Assembly: GCF_900197575.1 (NCBI RefSeq)
Contig: NZ_FZLN01000004.1
Coordinates: 62,001-126,000, forward strand
Source: Acinetobacter apis
GTDB lineage: Bacteria; Pseudomonadota; Gammaproteobacteria; Pseudomonadales; Moraxellaceae
DNA length: 64,000 nucleotides
Reading direction: 5' to 3'
Shown here one piece after another: positions 30,648 through 39,604 of this stretch. Each line of letters starts with the position of its first letter. Position 1 is the stretch's first letter. Both the position numbers and the translations under genes were made by a program. The notes under the pieces are model-generated. The model was not told the origin of the DNA and did not search any database. It saw only the letters and a list, made by a program, of their open reading frames with translations.

Positions 30648-31568
30648 ATGAAACAATATGATCACCTTGCTGAGCATGTCCTTGAATCTATAGTTCTTAG
30701 TGATGCTGAACGAATCAATATTCTTTATGAGGATCGGTGGATTGGGTATCAGAAAGCAATTGCAGTTTTGAATACGCTGACTGACATTCTGAAAAGACCT
30801 AGAAAATTAAGACCAGAATGTCTTTTAATTGTGGGTGATTCAAATATGGGAAAAACTACTATTATTCATGAATTTGCAAAAGAATATTATACTAATAGAG
30901 TTGATGATATGGACATGCAGCTTATGTCATTAACTAAACCAGTCATTCCTATTCAAGCCCCTGCTAAGGCAAATGTAAAAGATTTATATATTAATATCTT
31001 AGATCATTTTTTTGTTCCTTTTCGTGTCACTGATCCTGAAAGCAAATTAAGGTATCAAGCAACCCATCTACTGCGTAAATATGAAACCAAAATGTTGATT
31101 ATTGATGAGTTGCATAATTGTTTAAGTGGGAGTGCTAGGCAACGGCAAGAAATGATGAATACACTTAAAACGCTAAGCAATGAACTTAGTATTAATATAA
31201 TTGGTGTGGGTACTCGTGATGCATCTCTTATTCTTCATACGGATACTCAGTATGCCAGTCGCTTTGAAGTTATAGATTTGCCTTTATGGAAATTGGATGC
31301 GGATTTTTTAAGACTTCTTTTAAGCTATGTTCGCTTACTTCCACTAAAAAAATTATCAAACTTGGCATCACAAGAAATAGCAACTTCACTTTATGAAATT
31401 TCAGGCGGTAATTTTGGTGATTTAAATCGTTTATTGGTTGAATGTTCAAAAGAAGCAATATTGACAGGCACAGAAGAAATTACCCTTGAAATTGTTAAAA
31501 AATTCAAGTGGCTTAAACCAACAGAAGGTGCTCGTAATATTCGTACTATTCAGCTTAATTCTATTTAG
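30648..31568 (+). CDS. tniB: TnsC/TniB-like AAA+ transposition regulator
   Basis: ATPase that forms filaments on target DNA and links the target selector to the transposase. Seen: Walker A GDSNMGKT (residues 63-70), Walker B MLIIDELHN (about 150-158), sensor-type NIIGVGTRD, and a C-terminal AAA+ lid region. 306 residues, much shorter than Tn7 TnsC (555) and like the compact TniB class. Sits 4 bp after tniA and 18 bp before tniD. Confidence 0.93.
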   Translation: MKQYDHLAEHVLESIVLSDAERINILYEDRWIGYQKAIAVLNTLTDILKRPRKLRPECLLIVGDSNMGKTTIIHEFAKEYYTNRVDDMDMQLMSLTKPVIPIQAPAKANVKDLYINILDHFFVPFRVTDPESKLRYQATHLLRKYETKMLIIDELHNCLSGSARQRQEMMNTLKTLSNELSINIIGVGTRDASLILHTDTQYASRFEVIDLPLWKLDADFLRLLLSYVRLLPLKKLSNLASQEIATSLYEISGGNFGDLNRLLVECSKEAILTGTEEITLEIVKKFKWLKPTEGARNIRTIQLNSI

Positions 31569-31586
31569 AATTATTGAGGGGGGAAT

Positions 31587-32687
31587 ATGCCTAATTATCC
31601 TCGAAATTGGTTTATACATACCCCCATTGAACAAGGTGAAGTATTATCATCATGGCTCATTCGTTCAGCCTTAGATATGGGATGTTCCCCTTTAACTCTT
31701 ATAGAAGCATTGTGGGGCAAGTGGAGAGCATTAACGATTGATCTTGATCGAGGTGTGACGGAAGATCGGCTTGAATTATTATTTGTACATTCTTTTGAAG
31801 ATAAACAAAAAATTTTGCAAACAATGCTAAGTAATGTAGCTCCCTATCTCGTTAAGAGTTCAAATAGTGGATGGATTTTAAGTTTAGGTCAGCGTAGTAG
31901 ATCAAATTTTTCAGGTCGGCAGGTATGTACTCAATGTTTTGAAAGTGATGGTAGGTCAGCTTATTTACGGTTAATGTGGCGAATGGGATGGCATTGTTGT
32001 TGTGAAAAACATTTAATAAATTTAATTGATCATTGTCCGAATTGCGGTGTAGTCATTCAGCCATTTAAAATAGATTTAGAGCACGGATCGTTAGCAGTAT
32101 GTTCTTCATGCCATTTTAATTTGACTTTATATCAGCCACAACCTAGCAATATTCAAATTTTAGATTTTCAAAAAATTGCAGATAATGTGTTAAAACAAGG
32201 CTCAGGTTTATATAATAATCAAAATATTTCAGCTATCGAATGGTTTGAGATTGCACGTGCATGGATCAGTGAAATCAGGTATCTAGTTGAAACCAAAAAT
32301 ATTCAACTTATTGAAATGTTTAAGAGCTTTGGCATAAATTTAAATACCATAACTCCTTTCACACCAATTGCTTTCGAATATTTAAATACAAACGAACGTA
32401 TAATTATACTTTCTCTGTTGAATGAAATTATGAAAATTCCATGTGAGCTGATTATTAATAGGTCTTTAGAGTATGGAATTAGTAGTGCTAATTTTTGGGA
32501 TAAGCGTAAAAAACTACCGATTCAACTTCAACAAATGAAATCAGCAATGATCAAGCCTATAAGAGTATATGCTTTACAACGTGTGAGTTCTCATAATGTA
32601 CAACCAAAAGCAAAAAAAACCGTGCAACGTAAGTGGCTTAATTTGTTAAGGAAATCAAGGAAGGAACGGAGTAATAAGCTTGACTGA
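31587..32687 (+). CDS. tniD: TniQ/TnsD-like target-selection protein (TniD)
   Basis: TniQ-domain protein, the adapter that recruits the TnsC-like ATPase to a target. Seen: the TniQ N-terminus EQGEVLSSWLIRSALDMGCS, then a zinc-finger block with CTQCF, WHCCCEKH and CPNCG, CSSCHF cysteine pairs (about residues 112-175), and a basic C-terminus. 366 residues, intermediate between small TniQ and long TnsD (508). ATG 31587 has a GAGGGGGG ribosome site. A role in recognising comM is inferred from its position and from AbaR-type elements. Overlaps the next gene by 8 bp. Confidence 0.9.
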   Translation: MPNYPRNWFIHTPIEQGEVLSSWLIRSALDMGCSPLTLIEALWGKWRALTIDLDRGVTEDRLELLFVHSFEDKQKILQTMLSNVAPYLVKSSNSGWILSLGQRSRSNFSGRQVCTQCFESDGRSAYLRLMWRMGWHCCCEKHLINLIDHCPNCGVVIQPFKIDLEHGSLAVCSSCHFNLTLYQPQPSNIQILDFQKIADNVLKQGSGLYNNQNISAIEWFEIARAWISEIRYLVETKNIQLIEMFKSFGINLNTITPFTPIAFEYLNTNERIIILSLLNEIMKIPCELIINRSLEYGISSANFWDKRKKLPIQLQQMKSAMIKPIRVYALQRVSSHNVQPKAKKTVQRKWLNLLRKSRKERSNKLD

Positions 32688-34119
32688 GGTTAATATTGAG
32701 CAGTTATGTAATGGGTGTGAAAAATCCGTTACCCAAATAAAAAAAAGATATAAAGGGAAAAAATATTGCTCAACTTGTTATGCTCGAATTTTTAAAAAAT
32801 GTCTTTGCCCAAAATGTGGGTTATCTGCTCGATTACCTAAAAATGATGATCAAGCGATTTGTAATGAATGTATTAAAAAACAACCTTGTATAAGATGCAA
32901 TCAATTTAACAGACCGATAGGAAAGCTTACAGAGTATGGGGTCGTTTGTAATAGTTGTTCTGTTTATTTTAGAGAGGTTGAACGATGTGAGCGATGCAAT
33001 GTTTTATCGCAAAAATTAACGAAAATATCACGTTTTAATGATGACCTCAGAGTTTGCCCGAAATGTTCAACAAGGGATTATGAAACATGTCCTTCATGTC
33101 ATAAATATCGCTTGTTAGAGTTGGATGAAAAAGGAAATAAAGTTTGTAAAAAATGTAGAACTCAGCCGAATAAACCTTGTATTGAATGTAAAACGATGAT
33201 CTCAGCAGGATGCGGTGATCTATGTGATGATTGCTACTGGATTAAAAATCTATGGTCAAAGTTCCATCAAAATATTTATTTGTTCGAGTCATCATTTTTA
33301 AAAAAACAATATGAAAACTACGTGCTTTGGTTGGTCGATTTAGTTGGAGCACATCAAGCAGCTTTGTATTTGAATAAACATACTCATTTTTTTATTAAAA
33401 CAGAAATGTTATGGAAGAATGATATTCCTGATGCAGACCAATTATTGCTGGTTTTACGAGCGAGTGGGCTTAGAAAGTTTGAATTAGTAACACAGTGGCT
33501 TGATCAAATACATAGTATAAAAATTTCATCTGTACATAAAAATGAATGTTCTGAGATAGATCAAGCCAATAAGTTGATTGAACAGTTGCCTCAACCCTCA
33601 TTAGCTTTTGATGTTGTTTTTGCTTATAAGCAAAAACTAGATGAAAAAATGCATCAAGGTAAAACATCTACTCGATCTGTAAGGCTTGCAATTAAGCCTG
33701 CTGTTGCATTGATGTTATCTATTCAGGATAAGCAATTACTTCCAGATTTGGTAAAAGTAAAAGTTTATTTAAGTGAATATTCAGGTCAAGCTGCTGCATT
33801 AACAGGATTTATTAATTTTTTAAACGATCAATATGATACAAAAATTGATTATATTTCCTTAAAGCACTCTAACTTTATGAAAGAAGCAAGTAAGAGGAAA
33901 TTAGAAAAAGAATTGATCTCGATGCTAAATCCAAATACTGATTTCAATATCATGGTATGGGTGAAAAATGGTTTACAACTTTTTCATGATATGAGTTATC
34001 AAGATTCATTGAAGATCAAGTTGGAAATGATTGTTGAAATAAAAGATGGCTATAATGTTTTGTACAATAACCAAAATTATTGGTTGCCTAAGAACATCGA
34101 TCCATTTTTTAAACAGTAA
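32680..34119 (+). CDS. tniE: Multi-zinc-ribbon transposon protein (TniE position)
   Basis: Protein of 479 residues from a TTG start overlapping tniD by 8 bp. The first 185 residues contain twelve CxxC pairs (CNGC, CSTC, CPKC, CNEC, CIRC, CNSC, CERC, CPKC, CPSC, CKKC, CIEC, CDDC), enough for six zinc ribbons in tandem; the remainder is helical with no motif I know. In Tn6022/AbaR elements the fifth tni gene is called tniE; I use that name by position only. Translational overlap with the TniQ gene and the DNA/RNA-binding look of zinc ribbons suggest a target-site reader. TTG start is the least certain point. Confidence 0.75.
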   Translation: MTEVNIEQLCNGCEKSVTQIKKRYKGKKYCSTCYARIFKKCLCPKCGLSARLPKNDDQAICNECIKKQPCIRCNQFNRPIGKLTEYGVVCNSCSVYFREVERCERCNVLSQKLTKISRFNDDLRVCPKCSTRDYETCPSCHKYRLLELDEKGNKVCKKCRTQPNKPCIECKTMISAGCGDLCDDCYWIKNLWSKFHQNIYLFESSFLKKQYENYVLWLVDLVGAHQAALYLNKHTHFFIKTEMLWKNDIPDADQLLLVLRASGLRKFELVTQWLDQIHSIKISSVHKNECSEIDQANKLIEQLPQPSLAFDVVFAYKQKLDEKMHQGKTSTRSVRLAIKPAVALMLSIQDKQLLPDLVKVKVYLSEYSGQAAALTGFINFLNDQYDTKIDYISLKHSNFMKEASKRKLEKELISMLNPNTDFNIMVWVKNGLQLFHDMSYQDSLKIKLEMIVEIKDGYNVLYNNQNYWLPKNIDPFFKQ

Positions 34120-34190
34120 GTCTAAAGTTTAAATACTTCGATATATCATTTGGTTTATTATGTTGATAATTCATTAATAAAGAAAAAATT

Positions 34191-35447
34191 ATGGGCTTAA
34201 AGGATTTACTTGGTCTGAAAGAAAGTGATGAAAAAAAACTACGTGAAGGATTAGCGCAACTTAGAGCTTTAAACGATCATTTATCATCCACGTATTCTTT
34301 GAGGTCTGACTTAAGAGATTTAACAGATAATCGGCATACTGTGAGTTCACTTTTACAAGGTGAATTGGATAAGATTAAAGCTCACCAACAAAGTTTAATT
34401 AATAAAACAAATGAGTTATCTCAACTAAAAGCCAAATTAGATGAGTCTCTAATTGCTATTGAAAAAATTCAATCTGTTTTAGCTAATGATGAAAATGGTA
34501 GTTCTATTTATTCTCGTATATTAGACGTAACCAATGAAGATAATTTAGATATTTTGGAAGTTGAGTCCGAAAAAATCCACACAGCTTACAGTCAATTATT
34601 TGATCGAAATGGTGAGGATACTTCTAAAGTTGATCGAGTAAATTATGTAATTGATAAAATTTTAGATCAATATGATAAATTGTTTGATGAACTAAATGAT
34701 AATGATGAAACGAAAGTTAAAGAATACGAAAGAAAAATTAATGAGTTAGTTGCATACTATGATGATTTATTTATTTCTGATGATCCTGATAATAAAAGTA
34801 AAAATGAGCAGATAAATTTTCAGTTATCGAGAGTTCAAAATTTTTATGACAAAATTTATGGTAATGAAGAAAAAAACATTACTGCGTTAAGTGAAGATTT
34901 GGATAAAAGGTTAGAAAATTTAAAAAATGTTGAGGAGCGAGCAAAATCTGTTATTGGATTATCAAGTGAAGCAGGGCTTGCAGGTGGTTTTGTTATAAAA
35001 GGAAAAGAAGCCAAAAAAGGACAATTCATCAGTATTATTGTATTTGTATTAGTTGTATTAGCAATTTTTGGATTTAATTTTTATTTGTTTGATAAATCAG
35101 ATTTTTTGAATATGAAGTGGGATACGTTCTTATTCAAATTATTGATCAATGCACCTTTGATTTGGATTGCAACAATTGCGAATATAAATTTAAATCGTTT
35201 TTCTAAATTAGAGCAAGAATATTCTCATAAAGAAGCATTGGCTAAATCTTATGAGCGGTACAAAACAGAAATTCAAGAGCTTGAAAAGTTAGGAGTTACT
35301 GGTTCAGAGGAGCTTAAATTAAAACTTTTAGAAATCAATCTTGAAGCATTTAAAGTAAACCCTGCTGAACATTCTGATAAAGCTAAGCCTGATTTTTCAA
35401 TTTGGGATTTGGTTAAGAAAAAAGAAGATGAGAAACCTAGTGAATAG
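34191..35447 (+). CDS. Coiled-coil membrane protein of unknown function
   Basis: 418 residues, no assigned function. Residues 1-250 are a long charged heptad-rich region (KKLREGLAQLRALNDHL, INELVAYYDDLF, LDKRLENLKNVEERAKSV); a glycine-rich SSEAGLAGGFVIKG precedes two membrane helices (about 281-300 and 310-332), then EYSHKEALAKSYERYKTEI and a polar tail. The helix-pair followed by a Y-hKEa-akSY segment is a layout I have seen in unnamed proteins of mobile islands. It lies 71 bp after the tni operon in the same direction and ends at a shared terminator. It may be transposon accessory or cargo. Confidence 0.7.
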   Translation: MGLKDLLGLKESDEKKLREGLAQLRALNDHLSSTYSLRSDLRDLTDNRHTVSSLLQGELDKIKAHQQSLINKTNELSQLKAKLDESLIAIEKIQSVLANDENGSSIYSRILDVTNEDNLDILEVESEKIHTAYSQLFDRNGEDTSKVDRVNYVIDKILDQYDKLFDELNDNDETKVKEYERKINELVAYYDDLFISDDPDNKSKNEQINFQLSRVQNFYDKIYGNEEKNITALSEDLDKRLENLKNVEERAKSVIGLSSEAGLAGGFVIKGKEAKKGQFISIIVFVLVVLAIFGFNFYLFDKSDFLNMKWDTFLFKLLINAPLIWIATIANINLNRFSKLEQEYSHKEALAKSYERYKTEIQELEKLGVTGSEELKLKLLEINLEAFKVNPAEHSDKAKPDFSIWDLVKKKEDEKPSE

Positions 35448-35458
35448 TGGAATTGAAG

Positions 35459-35493
35459 ATCAGGTACACGTTTCTCAATGTACCTGATTTTTC
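35459..35493. terminator. Bidirectional terminator between coiled-coil gene and arsH
   Basis: Perfect 10-bp stem ATCAGGTACA / TGTACCTGAT with a 10-base loop and a following T-run. It closes both the transposition-gene side and the convergent ars operon, marking the junction of backbone and cargo. Confidence 0.88.
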
Positions 35494-35496
35494 ACT

Positions 35497-36201
35497 TTAA
35501 ATAGATTTTTGATTTACACGTTTTGACAGTTCTTCGGCACTTTCCACACGCTCAGAATAACGATCAGTTAAATATGTTGATTGCCCTCTAGTCAACAACG
35601 TGAATTTATACAGTTCTTCCATCACATCAACAATACGGGTGTAGTAAGAAGATGGCTTCATACGATCATTTTCATCAAATTCTAAAAATGCTTTTGGAAT
35701 TGAAGATTGGTTTGGAATGGTGATCATGCGCATCCATCGCCCAAGAATGCGGAGTTGATTGACTGTATTGAATGATTGAGAACCGCCACATACCTGCATA
35801 ACAGCAAGGGTTTTACCTTGCGTAGCACGAATTGCACCTGCCGCTAAAGGAATCCAATCAATTTGAGATTTAAAAATTGAACTCATCGAACCATGACGTT
35901 CAGGTGAACACCACACCATGCCTTCAGACCATGCAAGTAATTCATGAAGTTCTTTAACCTTTGGATGTTCCATATCGGCATCTTCGGGAAGAGGTAAACC
36001 TTTCGGATGAAAGATTTTCACCTCTGCGCCAAAGTGCTCCAAAATTCGACCTGCTTCCTGAACAGCTAACCGACTGAAAGAACGCTCACGATTTGAACCA
36101 TAAAGCAGTAAAATTCGTGGCGCATGTTCAATTTCTTTCGCTTGGACTTTTTCTAAAGTCGGTTGTTCAAGAAGATTTAAATCTACATTTGGGAGAGTCA
36201 T
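35497..36201 (-). CDS. arsH: ArsH-type NADPH:FMN oxidoreductase
   Basis: Flavin reductase of arsenic operons; in other bacteria ArsH oxidises trivalent organoarsenicals. Seen: the flavodoxin-like motif [40 protein letters not shown] and [13 protein letters not shown], giving the full ArsH pattern in 234 residues. Last gene of arsR-arsC-acr3-arsH, 14 bp after acr3, ending at a shared terminator. Confidence 0.94.
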   Translation of the reverse strand: MTLPNVDLNLLEQPTLEKVQAKEIEHAPRILLLYGSNRERSFSRLAVQEAGRILEHFGAEVKIFHPKGLPLPEDADMEHPKVKELHELLAWSEGMVWCSPERHGSMSSIFKSQIDWIPLAAGAIRATQGKTLAVMQVCGGSQSFNTVNQLRILGRWMRMITIPNQSSIPKAFLEFDENDRMKPSSYYTRIVDVMEELYKFTLLTRGQSTYLTDRYSERVESAEELSKRVNQKSI

Positions 36202-36215
36202 TTGAATTTACACCT

Positions 36216-37244
36216 TTAAAAATATTTCTTTCTCAACCATAGAGAAACACTAACTAAGCTAATGAGTACAGGTACTTCAACTAATGGTCCAATCACTGTT
36301 GTAAAAGCCACAGGTGAAGCTAAACCAAAAGTTGCGATTGCAACAGCAAGAGCAAGTTCAAAGTTATTACCTGCTGCGGTAAATGAAATAGCCGTAGTCT
36401 TAGGATAATCATTCCCCATCCATTTGCTCATAAAGAAACTGATGAAGAACATCACAACAAAGTAAATAATCAAAGGAATTGCGATTTTAAGTACATCTAA
36501 GGGTAGACTGACTACTTCACCACCTTTCAGGCTAAACATCGCTACAATCGTAAATAAGAGCGCAATAAGGCTAATTGGGCTGATCTTTGGGAGGAACTTT
36601 GTTTGATACCAATCCAAACCTTTTTGTTTCACCAAAATAAATCGAGTTAAGAAGCCGAGTAAGAAAGGAATACCCAAATAGACAAGAACAGCATGGGTAA
36701 TTGTCCAAAAACTCACATTTACAACATGGGCTTCAACCCCAAAAAACGGAGGTAAATAGGTCAGGAATAGCCATGCATAGGTACTGAAGAAAAGAATTTG
36801 GAAAATACTGTTAAATGCAACCAATGCTGCAACATATTGGTTGTCACCACATGCCAATCCATTCCATACCAATACCATTGCAATACATCGAGCTAGACCA
36901 ATCAGAATTAGTCCAGTCATGTATTCAGGATATGAATGTAGAAAAATAATTGCCAATACAAACATTAAACATGGTGCAATGAGCCAATTTTGAACCAAAG
37001 ATAGCATCAACGTTCTTTTATCTTTGAATACTTGTGGCAAGGTTGCATAATTCACTTTGGCAAGTGGTGGATACATCATCAGAATTAAACCTATGGCAAT
37101 AGGAATATTTACTGAACCAATACTTAACTTATTCAAAGTGACAGATGTTTGAGGGATGAATACACCTATCCCAACACCTAAAGCCATAGCAATAAAAATC
37201 CATAGCGTTAGGTTACGATCTAAAAACGAAAGTTTTGAAGCCAT
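36216..37244 (-). CDS. acr3: Acr3-family arsenite efflux pump
   Basis: Inner-membrane As(OH)3/H+ antiporter with ten hydrophobic helices. Seen: [19 protein letters not shown], the Acr3 signature with the essential cysteine, and [18 protein letters not shown] in the second half. ATG 37244 is chosen because it starts five bases after the arsC stop and gives the usual [17 protein letters not shown]-terminus; the longer reading from 37283 would overlap arsC and add 13 residues. 342 residues. Confidence 0.94.
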   Translation of the reverse strand: MASKLSFLDRNLTLWIFIAMALGVGIGVFIPQTSVTLNKLSIGSVNIPIAIGLILMMYPPLAKVNYATLPQVFKDKRTLMLSLVQNWLIAPCLMFVLAIIFLHSYPEYMTGLILIGLARCIAMVLVWNGLACGDNQYVAALVAFNSIFQILFFSTYAWLFLTYLPPFFGVEAHVVNVSFWTITHAVLVYLGIPFLLGFLTRFILVKQKGLDWYQTKFLPKISPISLIALLFTIVAMFSLKGGEVVSLPLDVLKIAIPLIIYFVVMFFISFFMSKWMGNDYPKTTAISFTAAGNNFELALAVAIATFGLASPVAFTTVIGPLVEVPVLISLVSVSLWLRKKYF

Positions 37245-37248
37245 GAGC

Positions 37249-37722
37249 TTACTCGATATTTGAAATTTTATTGATTTCAGCAATAAGTTCAGGACGAGTG
37301 AGTTTATTTACATCTAATGCAAATAAAGCATCCAAACGCTTATTGATATGATCTACAGTCACTAAGAAAGCTTTTAACTTTTCATCTTCAGGTAAATCTA
37401 AATGAGATGGGTCAGCAAGCCCCCAATGCGCTTTAATTGCACCACCTAAATACAATGGACAAGCTTCCTGAGCAGCTTGATCACAGACAGTAATAACAAC
37501 ATCAGGTTTGTATTGTTCACAATCATCAACTGTCTTACTTGAAAGTCCTTCTGTTGAAAGACCTAAATTTTCTAATGTCTTTATCGTTAAAGGGTGAACC
37601 GTTCCTGTTGGTTTACTCCCTGCGCTATAAGCTTTCCAACCTTCGGGCGCACGACTATTGAATAGCACTTCCGAAAGAATGCTACGACAGCTATTTCCTG
37701 TACATAAAAATAAGAATTTCAT
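37249..37722 (-). CDS. arsC: Arsenate reductase, low-molecular-weight phosphatase (thioredoxin) type
   Basis: Reduces arsenate to arsenite. Seen: the phosphatase P-loop CTGNSCRS at residues 7-14, the ADPSHLDL segment with the general-acid Asp, and the redox cysteines in [11 protein letters not shown] (Cys80/Cys88 region), placing it in the thioredoxin-coupled family. 157 residues. Lies 5 bp after arsR and just before acr3 in the operon. A second, unrelated arsC of the glutaredoxin class sits at 38134. Confidence 0.92.
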   Translation of the reverse strand: MKFLFLCTGNSCRSILSEVLFNSRAPEGWKAYSAGSKPTGTVHPLTIKTLENLGLSTEGLSSKTVDDCEQYKPDVVITVCDQAAQEACPLYLGGAIKAHWGLADPSHLDLPEDEKLKAFLVTVDHINKRLDALFALDVNKLTRPELIAEINKISNIE

Positions 37723-37727
37723 GGGTA

Positions 37728-38051
37728 TTACTCACAATGAATTGAGATTGACGAATTAACATCTTTTGCGTTAATGATTTCGTCATTTTGTTTTGAGATG
37801 ATATTTAAAACAGAGTTTGCCCATTCAGGAAGATTAGGATTCAAACGGTAATACACCCATTGTCCTTGTCTTTGATCAAGCAAAATTGAAAGATTTCTAA
37901 GCAGTGCGAGATGTCGAGAAATCTTAGGTTGGCTAAGTTCAAGTTGTTCAGTGAGTTCACAGACACATACGTTCTGTTTTTCAATAACAAGCTTCAAAAT
38001 GTCTAAACGAGTTTGGTCAGAAAGACATTTAAAGAAATCTGTTTGATCCAT
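37728..38051 (-). CDS. arsR: Arsenic-responsive ArsR/SmtB repressor
   Basis: Winged-helix repressor of 107 residues. Seen: the As(III)-binding motif NVCVCEL (two cysteines two apart) next to the recognition helix QPKISRHLALLRN, and the wing DQRQGQWVYYRLN. Arsenite binding to the cysteines would release it from the operator between arsR and the divergent arsC. First gene of the operon with its own promoter (TTGCAT-17-TATATT). Confidence 0.94.
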   Translation of the reverse strand: MDQTDFFKCLSDQTRLDILKLVIEKQNVCVCELTEQLELSQPKISRHLALLRNLSILLDQRQGQWVYYRLNPNLPEWANSVLNIISKQNDEIINAKDVNSSISIHCE

Positions 38052-38075
38052 TTTTTATACTCTACATATTTACTA

Positions 38076-38109
38076 TTGCGAATATACGCATATCCATATA
38101 TAAATGCAA
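38076..38109. promoter_or_regulatory. Overlapping divergent ars promoters and ArsR operator
   Basis: Minus-strand promoter for arsR: -35 TTGCAT (38109-38104), 17-bp spacer, -10 TATATT (38086-38081). Plus-strand promoter for the second arsC: -35 TTGCGA (38076-38081), 17-bp spacer, -10 TATAAA (38099-38104). The outer ATTGC/GCAAT arms form an inverted repeat and the middle has ATATA/TATAT arms, a likely ArsR site that would block both promoters at once. Read directly from sequence; binding is inferred. Confidence 0.7.
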
Positions 38110-38133
38110 TATCCTTTTCTTTAGAGAAATCTC

Positions 38134-38562
38134 ATGTCACAAAAAACTAAGATTTATCACAACCCTGCTTGTGGGACTTCAAGAAATACTTTGGCATTAA
38201 TTCAAAATTCAGGACAAGAACCTGAAGTGATTGAATATCTAAAAAACCCACCTAGTAAAAATGAACTAATTGATTTAATTAATAAATCAGGATTATCAGT
38301 AAGAGAAGCTATTCGTAAGAATGTAGAACCATACGAGAATTTACAGTTAGAACAAACCCATTGGAATGATGATCAATTACTTGATTTTATGATTGAATAT
38401 CCAATTTTGATCAATCGCCCATTTGTTGTTACAGAGTTGGGTGTGAAACTATGTAGACCTTCGGAAATTGTTCTAGACATACTTGCGACACCACAACTAA
38501 ACCCTTTTGCTAAAGAAGATGGTGAAGTGATCATTGATGAAAATCTTCAACGAGTGAAGTAG
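38134..38562 (+). CDS. arsC: Arsenate reductase, glutaredoxin type
   Basis: ArsC of the plasmid R773 class, reducing arsenate with glutathione and glutaredoxin. Seen: HNPACGTSRN with catalytic Cys13, conserved arginine-rich positions in SVREAIRKN and the RPFVVTELGVKLCRPSE motif near the C-terminus. 142 residues. It is divergent from arsR and shares its operator region, so the two arsenate reductases are probably co-induced. The convergent MFS remnant starts 2 bp after its stop. Confidence 0.93.
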   Translation: MSQKTKIYHNPACGTSRNTLALIQNSGQEPEVIEYLKNPPSKNELIDLINKSGLSVREAIRKNVEPYENLQLEQTHWNDDQLLDFMIEYPILINRPFVVTELGVKLCRPSEIVLDILATPQLNPFAKEDGEVIIDENLQRVK

Positions 38563-38564
38563 TT

Positions 38565-38985
38565 TCATTTAACTTGATAAGTGGGAAGTTTTAATGTGCC
38601 AAATAGAGCAATAATCGCCATAGAAATTAGCGTGATCAATAAAACATTGATTCCCCACTTTTCAAGTATATATGCTGAGATCAATGGTCCAAAAGCAAGA
38701 GCAATCATGACAGGTCTGCCAATTAAGCCCATTCGAGTGGCATAGCCAATTTGCCCGAATAAGGCTAAAGGTAATGTCCCTCGAATAATGGTTAAAATAC
38801 CATTACCTGCGCCATACAAAGCTGAACCAAGCAAGGCAAGAACATAGCCATCTGTAAAAAGAAAAATAATACCAAATAGGCTGATAGCTACACCAACACG
38901 ACTAGACCAACTTGCACCTCGATGCCACCTTTTTAACTGAGTATACTTTTTAGAACACCACCCAAGATTTATATGGTTGTGCTAT
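38565..38985 (-). pseudogene. MFS transporter remnant (C-terminal part only)
   Basis: The frame is open from 38985 to a stop at 38565 (about 139 codons) and its last 110 or so codons read as the C-terminal third of a major facilitator (ISLFGIIFLFTDGYVLALLG, RMGLIGRPVMIALAFGPLIS, LLITLISMAIIALFG). There is no ATG or GTG upstream of TTG 38834 and no N-terminal half; the frame instead runs into the end of lspA. I read it as a gene cut by a past cargo rearrangement. An 89-residue product from the TTG is possible but unlikely to transport anything. Confidence 0.7.
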
Positions 38986-39556
38986 GTTTCTTTCCAAGAA
39001 AAAAAGTATCTATCAATAAAAACAATGCCCCTAAAGTAATTGATACATCAGCTAAATTAAATATCGGAAAACTCCAAAGATGATAGTGAATATTTATGAA
39101 ATCAATTACATATCCAAAAAATATTCGATTAATTAAATTACTAATCGCACCACCTAAAATTAGCGAAATAGCAATAGGTAGAATGATTAACTTCTTCGGC
39201 AAACGCATTAACCAAAAAATAAAAATCAAAGAAACAATGCTTGCCAAACCTATAAAAAAATAGCGTTGCCACCCACTTGCATCAGATAAGAAGCTAAAAG
39301 CTGCGCCATGATTATATGCCAATGTCCAATCTAAAAAATGTGGAATGACCTCAATAGAATTTGAATATGCACAAATTTTTCCAATGCCATTTTGACAAGG
39401 TAAATCTAAATGATGGATTTTTGTTAAAGCAATCCATTTAGTCCATTGATCCAAAATAATGGCAACAATGGAAAGTCCAAGCCAAAGTAGGTTATGAGGA
39501 TGAAACTTAAACAAATCTTTTTGGGTTGAATTTATTTGCAAAATATTAGGCATCAT
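38969..39556 (-). CDS. lspA: Lipoprotein signal peptidase (SPase II), transposon copy
   Basis: Inner-membrane aspartyl protease that removes lipoprotein signal peptides. Seen: four hydrophobic helices, LDQWTKW, NHGAAFSFL, GGAISNLINR, and the catalytic pair Asp152 (VIDFIN) and Asp170 (FNLADVSI). 195 residues. This is an extra copy; the chromosomal lspA is elsewhere. It is the last intact gene of the CDF-feoA-feoB-lspA operon, a grouping known from AbaR and other metal islands. Its use there is unknown. Confidence 0.93.
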   Translation of the reverse strand: MMPNILQINSTQKDLFKFHPHNLLWLGLSIVAIILDQWTKWIALTKIHHLDLPCQNGIGKICAYSNSIEVIPHFLDWTLAYNHGAAFSFLSDASGWQRYFFIGLASIVSLIFIFWLMRLPKKLIILPIAISLILGGAISNLINRIFFGYVIDFINIHYHLWSFPIFNLADVSITLGALFLLIDTFFLGKKHSTTI

Positions 39557-39604
39557 TGCTCACTTCGACATTGTTTATGATGTTAATTTCAATCTTTCTC
39601 ATCG

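Noticed and set aside
34125..34175. Another possible Xer site (ACTTCGATATA ... TTATGTTGATA) upstream of the coiled-coil gene
   Set aside because: The two arms are about 12 bp apart rather than 6, and the arms are imperfect in AT-rich DNA.
39557..39604. A dif-like XerC/XerD site (ACTTCG ... TGATGTTAATT) between lspA and feoB
   Set aside because: One half resembles a XerD arm (9 of 11) but the other half matches only ACTTCG and the spacing is off. Tn6022-type elements are reported to carry a dif-like site, so I looked, but this is not convincing.
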